30,753 nt of DNA from Ophiothrix spiculata. Its lineage: Eukaryota; Echinodermata; Ophiuroidea; Amphilepidida; Ophiotrichidae. Made by a program: the position numbers and the translations under genes. Shown here in pieces: positions 11,446 through 21,100 of the stretch. Position 1 is the first letter of the stretch, and each line of letters opens with the position of its first letter. The notes beneath the pieces are model-generated. The model was not told where the DNA came from and did not search any database. It worked only from the letters and a program-made list of their open reading frames with translations. Location of the stretch: assembly GCA_000969725.1 (NCBI GenBank), contig JXSR01S073576.1; one strand, 5' to 3'.

Positions 11446-13375
11446 CAGGGTGTCCAAAAATTAACTACCCTTTTTTAAATGTTTATAACTTTAAAACTAA
11501 GGCTAATTGCACGGCAACGCTAGACATATGCATCGATAGAGGAGACTTGTAGAATTATTTTGGTACCAAACATGATGCAATCAATAACCTCCTAACATAA
11601 CTAGAGCGTCTGAAAGTTCAAAGGGGTTGATACGCTTTACCATATATTGTTGTTACTCAGCATATTAGTTGTGCATAAATTAGAGTTTTGTTGCACACAA
11701 CGCCGTGTATCTCCCACACTTCAATGCACACTATACATTCTCTGACATAACCCGTGATAACATTATCATTTTAGTGGATCATATTGAACAGAACATTAAC
11801 ATTTGAGCACTTCAAGATGACTCGCTACACTATAAGTCAAAGGGCAAAAATTGTTTGGTTTTATGCTGAAACCAAATCAATCAGACTTACGCAACAGAAG
11901 TTCAAGGAACATTTTAATGTTGTTCGAGCTCCCGAAAAGCACACTATCATGAATTTGGTTGAGAAATTCTTGAAAACTGGATCTATTCTTGTTGCTCCTG
12001 GGCGTGGTCGCAAAAAGACAGGGAGATCAACTGCTAACATTGACCAAATTATACGTGCCATACTCAGAAGTCCAAAGAGGTCAATTCGCCGACTTTCAGC
12101 GGAGAATAAAGTCAAAAATATCCATACAAAATTCAAATAGGACAGAAAATTAACGCCCATGACAGACGAGCGAGACTGACTTTTTGCAACTGGATTGGTG
12201 ATCGGATTGAGGATAAACCGTCTTTCTTAAAAGACATTTGGTTCAGCGACGAGGCACATTTTTATCTTTCTGGACATGTGAACAAACAAAATATGCGATT
12301 TTGAGGGTCTGAAAACCCACACAAAGTAGTAGAGAAGCCTGTAAATGTGGAAAAATGTACAGCTTGGTGTGCCCTATCAGTGCATGGCATCATAGAACCG
12401 TATTGGTTTGAAGAAACTGATACTGGTAAAGCTCTTACCATTAACCAAGAACGGTATAGACAGGTTCTAACGAAGTTTTGGACTGCACTCCTCCGTCGAG
12501 TTGAAAACAAGAGGAACAGGCAGTGGTTTCAACATGACAGCGCGACGCCACATACGGCTAAACACACATTAAATTGGCTCCAACAATGTTTCCATGGAAG
12601 GATCATATCACATAAAAGACGGACAAACCTTGGCCTCCTTACTCTCCCGATTTAAGTCCACCTGATTATTTTCTGTGGGGTTACCTTAAAGACAGGGTAT
12701 ACGGTACAAAACCCCGGACTATTGCTGAGCTGAAAAGGAACAATACAAGCAAAATCAGGAAGATTGGGAAAAACACATGCATAGATGTTATCGGGAACTT
12801 TGTTGTTAGAATCAGGGAGTGTACAAATGTACAAGGAGGCCATCTGGAACATGTTTTGAAATATTAGACAGTTCAAGATCTTGAGCAAAGGAATGAAAGG
12901 AAAGAGTTTCGGTGAGTGTAAATTTGACATGGGTTGATTGTTGTAATGCTGTTGTGCACTTTGATAAAGATAGGCATTCTTGAAATAGTGCTTATGCTTT
13001 AACATCTCAATATATAAATCAATAATCAGTACAAAACTTAATCAAACATCTTCTTATTAACATTATAAAACCTGTTTCACTCTGTAGACTATAAGAAATA
13101 TTCAGAAATAATCCTTCTGTGTTCCATCATTTATCCCTCCCCAAATTATTTGTCGGACATTCATTCTTCCTCTTGTATGAAAGTTGGGTTATTTTCGTTT
13201 GGCGTAATTTACATTAAAAAGCGGTTTTTAAACTGAGTAATTGCATCATGTTTGGTACCAAAATAATTCTACAAATCTCCTCTATCGATGCATATGTCTA
13301 GCGTTGCCGTGCAACCCTAATTAGTTTTAAAGTTATAAACATTTAAAAAAGGGTAGTTAATTTTTGGACACCCTG
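11446..13375 (+). mobile_element. Mariner-like (Tc1/mariner superfamily) transposon with 136-bp terminal inverted repeats
   Basis: The element starts CAGGGTGTCCAAAAATTAAC and ends with its reverse complement. It is flanked by TA on both sides (11444-11445 and 13376-13377), the target duplication of this superfamily. The terminal inverted repeats are 11446-11581 and 13240-13375 and differ by only a few bases and a small indel, so insertion is fairly recent. It encloses a broken transposase on the + strand (11784-12867). The repeats are longer than those of most mariners. Confidence 0.93.
11784..12867 (+). pseudogene. Broken mariner-like transposase
   Basis: Transposase of the enclosing element; it would cut and paste DNA at TA sites. 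The N-terminal part (11784 or 11817 to about 12110) is a helix-turn-helix region (YTISQRAKIVWFYAET..., like the DUF4817 type) with a basic GRGRKK patch. The catalytic part continues in another frame from about 12122: first Asp in WFSDEAHF (12248-12250), second Asp in QHDSATPHT (12536-12538), third Asp in SPPDYFLWG (12664-12666), about 41-42 residues after the second, and a stop at 12865-12867. It is dead. A deletion with frameshift lies near 12105-12122, removing part of the linker between DNA-binding and catalytic regions. A TGA at 12302-12304 stands where a Trp is usual, and a further frameshift lies at about 12630-12645. All three catalytic Asp codons survive. Confidence 0.88.
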
Positions 13376-13386
13376 TAAAAGATATA

Positions 13387-13823
13387 TGTGATGGCCCTGG
13401 ACAAAATCGAGTACAAAAATAGTACAACATTCCTAAGGTGCACATTTGGAACACAATTATAGTACAGTTATAGTACAAATATAGTACAAATATAGTACAA
13501 ATTTGTGTACTATAAATGTACTCAAATTGTACTTAAATGATGTTCCAAATGTGCACCTTAGGAATGTTGTACTATTTTTGTACTCGATTTTTACTAGGGG
13601 GCTCACCCCGAAATGGGGGATTTTGAACATGATATCAATTTTGATTTTATCATTTCATCTGTTACAGCATTTTCTAAGCTTTAAAATGCAAGACTATCAC
13701 ATTTTACAACAGAAAATCTGCTGGAAATTCTTATTATTTTCTTTATTTTTTGCTGCCTATTTTCATCAGTTTCTCGAAAAGTGTTCTGTTGCGAAGTCCC
13801 CCTTTTCGAGGTGAGTCATCACA
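13387..13823. mobile_element. MITE family A copy 2, interrupted by a palindromic insertion
   Basis: This is the second copy of the family at 7024-7260, in opposite orientation. TA lies outside both ends (13385-13386 and 13824-13825). Its left end TGTGATGG (13387-13394) is separated from the continuation CTCACCCCGAAATGGGGG (from 13602) by an inserted palindrome of about 207 bp. The right end is GGTGAGTCATCACA. The open frame across 13503-13814 is not a gene. Confidence 0.72.
13395..13601. mobile_element. Fold-back palindrome nested in a MITE end
   Basis: The arms 13403-13455 and 13540-13592 are nearly perfect inverted repeats (for example CCTAAGGTGCACATTTGGAA on one side, its complement on the other), about 52 bp each. 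The centre carries repeated ATAGTACAAAT words and is itself partly symmetrical. The arms extend imperfectly to CCCTGG and CTAGGGGG at the edges. The target duplication cannot be resolved because of G/C runs at the junction. Confidence 0.75.
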
Positions 13824-14073
13824 TATGGTTATACTGGCTTACAATTTGAGAGAGTAAGCAACATTAAGCTAAAAAATTGCATTTTTTAGTAAATTACAAA
13901 TACTTCGGCACTGCACACTTAGGAAGTATGTATATGTCTCATGTGTGAATATAAGAATGACGCATATAAGATAGAGTTTAATTAAAGTGTAAGACACACT
14001 GTGCCAGAAAGAATACTAAAAGCCTGATTAAGACATTGTTTCAAGACCACGATTATAGGTTAATAAATGCGCA

Positions 14074-14527
14074 NNNNNNNNNNNNNNNNNNNNNNNNNNN
14101 NNNNNNNNNNNNNNNNNNNNNNNNNNNNNNNNNNNNNNNNNNNNNNNNNNNNNNNNNNNNNNNNNNNNNNNNNNNNNNNNNNNNNNNNNNNNNNNNNNNN
14201 NNNNNNNNNNNNNNNNNNNNNNNNNNNNNNNNNNNNNNNNNNNNNNNNNNNNNNNNNNNNNNNNNNNNNNNNNNNNNNNNNNNNNNNNNNNNNNNNNNNN
14301 NNNNNNNNNNNNNNNNNNNNNNNNNNNNNNNNNNNNNNNNNNNNNNNNNNNNNNNNNNNNNNNNNNNNNNNNNNNNNNNNNNNNNNNNNNNNNNNNNNNN
14401 NNNNNNNNNNNNNNNNNNNNNNNNNNNNNNNNNNNNNNNNNNNNNNNNNNNNNNNNNNNNNNNNNNNNNNNNNNNNNNNNNNNNNNNNNNNNNNNNNNNN
14501 NNNNNNNNNNNNNNNNNNNNNNNNNNN
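14074..14527. other. Assembly gap (run of N)
   Basis: There are 454 undetermined bases. The true size is unknown from this sequence. An upstream non-coding exon or the promoter of the MBT gene could lie here. Confidence 0.99.
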
Positions 14528-14852
14528 TATAAACTAAATAAATAATCACACGACAAAAACAATGAAACATTCATACGCACTAAATGCCCGCCATGCAAAT
14601 CGGAACGCAGCAAGCACAGTGCATTGTGAAGATCCACTGCACTCCGCGTACTTTATATTCTTGCGTTCTGATTGGCTAGTTGATACAAGGAGTGTATGAA
14701 TATCAGTTCATACATGTCCGGCCCCCGTTTCTGTGCTAAGCCACCTTGAACTTGACTTGCAATTATGTTAGTCATACTCTCAGGAGAAAAAAAACCCAGC
14801 ACCAGCTCACTTGCTACCATGATTGCATTTGCATTTCTTTCTTTTTTTCCAG
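14528..14852 (+). promoter_or_regulatory. Region upstream of exon 1 with octamer and inverted CCAAT words
   Basis: Between the assembly gap and the first visible exon lie an octamer word ATGCAAAT (14592-14599) and an inverted CCAAT box (ATTGG, 14671-14675). Because exon 1 begins with a splice acceptor, the true promoter must lie further upstream, perhaps within or before the N run, unless an unspliced start is used. Several short inverted repeats (for example around TTCATAC at 14569 and 14707) suggest that part of this stretch is itself a mobile-element remnant. The assignment is weak. Confidence 0.2.
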
Positions 14853-15181
14853 ATTCATTAATTTCCTCCTATGACAGCATAGTTAATATTGCACCACCAT
14901 GATGACTACTACAGAGGAAAGCGCCCTGTCACTGGAACCGCCTGCCAAAAAAGTCAAAACTGACATTGCTGATGTCAACACAGACAGTGAGAACAATACA
15001 CTGACAGAAAAGGACAAAGAAACAACAGACAATGGGAAGACAGAGACAGGTGCGGACAAGGTGCAGACAGAGGAGGCTACTCCTAATGGTACGGAGACGT
15101 CAGATGAAAAGGTAGATGAGAGTCAACCAGAAGCTGAAGAAATGGATGCGTCAGAAGAAATGGATACATTGGAAGACAAAG
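14853..15181 (+). CDS. L3MBTL3: Exon 1: 5' UTR end, start codon and acidic N-terminus
   Basis: A pyrimidine tract ends in CAG at 14850-14852, so this exon is spliced to an unseen upstream non-coding exon. The ATG at 14899 follows CACCACC, a good initiation context, and is directly followed by a second ATG. The 94 codons encode an acidic segment rich in Glu, Asp, Thr and Ser, with the basic patch PPAKKVKT near residue 15, a plausible monopartite nuclear signal. The donor is AAAG followed by GTATAT at 15182, leaving phase 1. Reading on into the intron gives only eight more codons before a TAG, which supports the splice. No domain is recognised; the segment looks disordered. Confidence 0.8.
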
Positions 15182-18100
15182 GTATATGTGAAGATCAAGA
15201 ATAGGGTTTTTGGTACAAGTTGTGATTGGATGACCATTTCATTACATTTTTTCAAAACTATCACACGTCATAATTTGGGAGAAACTGGTGTTGCCTACTA
15301 TTTTGTAAAGATTTTTTAATGTCAAATGCATATCAAGGCCTATACAGCAAAACACACATATTGTAAACACGTCAGTGAATGCTGACAACTTGTCACCAAG
15401 ACAGTAGTTCACCTCCTATTTTGAAGCAGTTAGCCTGTTTCAAGGAGGAAAAGAAGCACCCGATGGGAAATCCTAGCAATGATGACAGCACTAGGAAAAT
15501 GATCACCTCACTGCATGGGAAGATGCTTGGCAAAGGTTATTTACAGCTTCTCAGCATAGATCTACCTGCTTCCCTTTATTTCAGTGATGCTTTACTTTGA
15601 TCATTATTTTATAGACAGGAATTCTGATGCCTTTCTTCATCCACGAGTAAACATGCGCCATAGACACTAATGCGCGAGTGGCTCATATGATATACACTAC
15701 GTCCACTGCAGTTGTAGTGTGTACAGCTACACATATGCGTTTATCAATTCACAATGTGAACAGGCCTGCTTATTTGGTGTTGATCAAAGTATTATTGCGG
15801 ACATTTATAATGCGTCAGTATCTGCCGGAAGATGATGATGATATGGCGTTGGCCATTATTATCCTGTTTTTAGGGAACCGCCACAACTATTTCCCTGTAA
15901 ACTAGATTGTTGTTGTAACTAGGATTGGACTTTATACGCTAAGGCTGGTGTCAATTAACAAAGACTTGGAGATGCCGTGCTCAACGGCATAACTTGTTAG
16001 CTGTAGTCTATGGGGGTCGAACCCATACCTACTGACTGGGAGTAGCAGGGACTGTCTTTTGAAAAATGCCAGATGAGCTGCAAATCACTCTCCTCCAGAT
16101 TTTTAGGTGAGTTTTGGGAGAGTGATTTGACATAATTTGCAAGGAGTTGTATCATTCATATTCTGTCTTGCAATTGTTTATGCCAATGGTAGGTGAGTGA
16201 TAAATAGCTCTCCTCAGCTTCATTTAAGGAGAGTGATGGCGAGTAATCACTCTCACTACGCCTCAAAAGACAGTGCCTGGAGTAGACCACACAGCTCTCC
16301 TGTGTGACACTTTAGAACTACCATAATTGGCCTTAACAAAATTAGATGAAATAATTTACTCTTCAGCTGCCCTGAAATTATTGACTTGGTGATTAAATAA
16401 AAAGGATATCATAAATTTAAAAATAAAAAGTGTTTTCAGTAATGGTTGGCCTACATTTTAATAGACCATCTCAAAAAAAAATTCAATATATATGACTACA
16501 TTGTGTTTTACTTTGTTATGACAGGAGAAAATATGGAAGAAAGCATTGATAAACCCAATGAAAGTCCTACATCGGAGCCACAGCCACCTACAACGGAAGA
16601 GAAAAACCAGGAGAAGGTAGAAGAAAAGGCTGAGGGAAATGAACACACTACTATAGAACTTCAAGCAATCAATGCAAAAGAAACTGATACATCAAATGCT
16701 CATATGGACAATGAAGACCAGAAATCAAAATCAGATAATGTTTTATCACAAAGTGGAGGAGAAGTAAAATTGGGCAAGGAGGAGGAAAAAGAATCGGAGA
16801 AGAAGGTAGAAGAAAGGGCATCCATTGAAGATGTCAAGGAAGAGCCCAAGGATGAGTCAAAGGATGTAAAGGAAGGGGAAGATAAGACAGCGGGTCCTAG
16901 TACTGGAGAGGACAGCAGCAGTAAGAGTAGTGGAGGAGATGGTGATGTGTTGTCTGGTATGGATTGGCAAGACGGTGTGGCTTCACTTGAAGGCAGTGAC
17001 ATGAAGGTGAGTTGCTTCCAGAAAAATGAAGCCTTTGAATCTCAAAACAGATCCATAAGCAGGTGAGTCGGCTCAAACGGTAAGGTGCTCGCTTGCGGTG
17101 CGGAGGGTCACAAGTTTGAACCCCGTTGGGTGCACATGCTTGAAATTCCCATGGATTAGGAACTAATCGCTAATTGTCTTGTGGACACCTTAACGAAACT
17201 TGGGGAGCTGATCCGGGTCCTGATATGATGCTTGGTGTGGAATGGAGCTTACTTGGATGCCGGTGGTCAGCAAACACCTATCAGGTGTGCTGAGGCTGCA
17301 TGGAATTACAAATCAGGGAGGCATAGCTCACTTTAAATCCCCTCTATTTTTTTAAAGCAATACTATAAAGTGTTAAAAATGAAGCGCCCCCTGTCACCCA
17401 TCACTTTTGGGGTTTTTTTTTTGGGGGGGGGGCTTATTGGGTTTGTTTTTGGTAGATATGAATACCCTCCAAACAATTTGGTTCAAAGATGCTTACTTTT
17501 TCTGTTATGGTTATTTTTTGAATTAAATTCGGGATCCCGAATTTAATTCCACATGTATTAGTATAGGAAAGCATGCATGTGCTTTTTATCCATATTCGGT
17601 AACAAAACAATTTTTTCCCCCAACCACACTTGAAAACGGCTTAAGATGGTCACTAGGCTGATTCACAAAAAAATAAAATTCATATTTTTCTTCGGCTCAC
17701 CCCCTCATTTTGTTCCTTTTTGAGTCAGAATCAATCCTGCAAAATTTAAAAAAAAAATCGAGTTTTGGGGTGATCATTTTAAATTACTTTTTTCACTTTG
17801 TTAAACTTTTGTCTGGTCTGTACAAATTATGGAGGTTGGGGGATGAGTCCATGTTTAATTAAACTTACTTACCTAAAACACTCAAGTTCATTGTGGGGTA
17901 TAATTACCAAAAATGTAAAAAACCTTGCAGAGGGAGTGTTATTCATAAGCAGATCAGCAGGGATTTCCCTAGATTGTTTATATATCTTGGGATTCCCCTA
18001 GGTCACTACAATTTTCATAATTGTTGTATTGTTACAGTAGTTCCATCTCATAAAGAGTTATGTAACTAATTGAGGTTTATAAAAGGCTACCCCATCAATG

Positions 18101-21100
18101 TCTATTGTTATCCACCGGCCAGTGACCCTGGCATAAATCAAATTTAAAAGAAGGATTACATTGATTTGTTAATGTACTGTGGTCAAATCAAAATAAAACT
18201 TGTTGTCTGGTAATCTGTAACCACAGTAACTATGCCAATTTTATCAATGAAAGGACCCAGACCAATAACACATTTTTCTTTTGATATGAAGCCACTGGAC
18301 ATTGCTGAATGTTTTGGCTGTTCTGATAACTGCTTTGCACCAAATGTATGTTTTTTTAGAAAAAGATGATTTACTGAAAACTGACGAGATTTTATTAATT
18401 TTTTCTTGTTGTATTATTTAAAAGACACATTGCTCAATATACTCAGCAATTTTTAGCTTTCCAGAAAGAATTAATCATGGGTTTTTTTGATGACAAAGAC
18501 GAGAGCCCAAAATTCTCATAGACTTTGTACACAAAACTTAAACAGCCGGTAGCGCCCCCTAATTTTTTTTCAATTTTTTTGAAATTTTGCAGGATTGATT
18601 CTGACTCAAAAAGAAAATGAGGGGGTGAGCCGAAGAAAAATATGAATTTTATTTTTTTGTGAATCAGCCTAATGGTCACATTCCACCATATTATGCTGTT
18701 TTTACTATAAACCATTTTTGATCTTAATCTTATAGTATCGCTTTAAATGATGGAACTGCAGTGATTATGATCTTGGGCAGGCACATGTGACTTATATATG
18801 GTGCGTTCAGAGTCCAGCGATTTCATCACTGCAACATATCGCTCGATACGCAGTGTTTACACGCGCTACGAGAAGTGCGCTTTAAAATTTCAAGACTGCG
18901 TATTGAACGATGTTGCTACGATGAAATCGCTGGAGTCTGAAAACACCATTAATGACCTTTGTTAACCATTGACATGGATAATATAATGAATGGGCATAGG
19001 AGGGATTTGTCCAAGTTGTGGATTGGGGGAACTCATCCATAATGGACAACATATAAATAAAAGGGAGACAAGATAGTGTGACCTAGTGCTGGAGAGAATA
19101 GCAGCAGTACTTAAAGGGACTAACTTAGATTCCACTTAGAATTAAAAACTTACGGAAATGCTCTAAAAAAAGCTAAAAAAGTGTAGTAATATCCAAAAAA
19201 GTACAAACAATTACACAGAAATGGCTCAAATTGAGAGATAACTAATTTGCAATATATCATTCTTTGATGGTGGTGTGACTATCTTGTGTTTTCTGAATCC
19301 TGAAATTGTACCTCAGATCTGGATTTACCAGATAAAAAAATCAAACAAAGCTCTTAGAAATAATTTAATACATATTAAAAGAGAAACAAGTTCATCTAAA
19401 TAATTTGTTTACCCATCACATGTTAGAAACAAAATCTTTTTAAATTTTGAAACTAGAAACACTGTTTTCACGAAAAAAATCAAAGCAGGTAAAGAATAGA
19501 CCACTTTCGTGTGTCCCATAATGCATCTTGAAAGTACCACAAATACGGGACCTTGTGACGTAGCTTGCGCAGTCGAGTAGTGCGCAATCATCCGCAATGC
19601 GCAAAACTTCAAATATGGTAGACTGAGCAAGCTACGTCACAAGGTCCCGTATTTGTGGTACTTTCAAGATGCATTATGGGACATACGAAAGTGGTCTATT
19701 GCAATTTTATCCAATATTCCTCAAAATCATGGAAAACTACTTGTAGGTTATATTATTATAAACATGTTCTACTGATTTATGTAAAAAAATAGCTACAGGT
19801 AAAAAATTAGTGGGAAAGAATCTAGGCCAGTCCCTTTAATGGAGGGGGTAGTGAGTTCTTGTTTTGTTAGATTAGCAATTAAGACAAGATGCGGAATCAC
19901 TGGAAAGGATAGAAGAAACAAAATGGGGTGGGTAATTACTTTCATAAATTATGCTGATACTTGATGTTATGCTCTTAAAGGATAATATTCACTCCTTTTT
20001 CCAGTTTAAATACAATGAATTTGGCATTCTAGAGCTGATCACAGACGAGGCTGCTTCAGAGAGTAAACCAGGGGCATCAGGCACAGAGAGTTCAGGTGGT
20101 AAGTTGGTTTTGTTGAAAAAATTTGCATTTTGTAATGATGAGCTCATTTATGATATGTGATTGGTTGAATAAAAGTCTATCTATAGCCTAACGTTCCAGT
20201 GATTTTTGAAAAGGTCTATGCAACAAGCAGACATTTTGAATAGCCAGAACATTGTTGCTTGCTTGCTGCAGTTACCAGTTGTGACTATACACTCCCGGTC
20301 AAAAGTGTTTGCGCACCCTTAAATACGGGCAAAAACGTAATTATTATATCAAACGACCAAGACTGTGAAAAAAATCATGTTTTTTATAGGAGCTTAATGT
20401 ATCCAATATAAGAAATTTATGTTTCCTGTGGTATTCGATCTTCCATAACCATAACAATGGCTGATTTCCTGGACCATATACAAATAGACCACAGCCACTT
20501 TTTGATATGTTCCTATGTTGATTATTATTCAATGCTCATTATCACCGTGTAGCCGTAAAGAACATTTTCAGGTAAAAAGTTTTCCAACAAATGTGCAGTT
20601 ATCATGGTTATGTATTTAAACTCCGTTTATTATGTGCAGAAGAAAGTAAACAATATGTTTAGCACGCCATATTTTCAAATGCGATAAATGCAATTCTTGT
20701 TGATATATGTATGTAAAATATAAATCCGAAAAAATATGGCGCAAATGATAAATGGTTCTCGAGATATGGCTGGTTAAAGGTTTGGTGCGCAAACACTTTT
20801 GACCGGGAGTGTAAATATAAAATTAACATGCCATTTTATACTATCTTTGCAGTCAAGTCAGTAAGGTTATGAGTTGGAAACCTGGCAGCTATAGTGCCAA
20901 AGTTAAATGAGTGTGTTTTAAATTCACTTGGTTCAAGATGTAACTTCTAACTGCCTTAAATTGTGGGCTGATCAAAGGTGCAGCACCCGTGCAGGTTGCC
21001 GCAGTACCTTAACGAAGCTTATGGTGGAAATTAGCTTACTTAAATCACAGTAGTCAACCACCCAGACGAGCTTAAAAGGTCTTGTGGAATTACAAATCAG

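Larger units (their letters stand above)
19075..19925 (+). pseudogene. Relic copy of exon 2 (3' part) in intron 2
   Basis: CCTAGTGCTGGAGAGAATAG then CAGCAGTA (19083-19109) matches 16896-16923 of exon 2 with four mismatches. After the TTAA element (19115-19835), the flank resumes with TGGAGGGGGTAGTG and later AAGACAAGATGCGGAATCAC then TGGAAAGGA, which follow the order of the next part of exon 2 (GTGGAGGAGATGGTGATG; AAGACGGTGTGGCTTCAC then TTGAAGGCA). No open frame is kept. It looks like an old partial duplication of the exon. Confidence 0.55.

Noticed and set aside
12652..13005. 117-codon minus-strand open frame
   Set aside because: It lies opposite the dead transposase and within the mariner-like element; no family resemblance.
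14028..14637. Several open frames of 156-194 codons
   Set aside because: They consist almost wholly of undetermined bases in the assembly gap.
16446..16524. ATG at 16446 as start of a separate acidic protein
   Set aside because: The frame only extends upstream by chance through the intron; a good acceptor at 16523-16524 with phase matching exon 1 explains the coding part.
16700..17002. 100-codon Ser-rich minus-strand open frame
   Set aside because: Antisense shadow of exon 2, whose Glu/Ser codon bias creates an open complementary frame.
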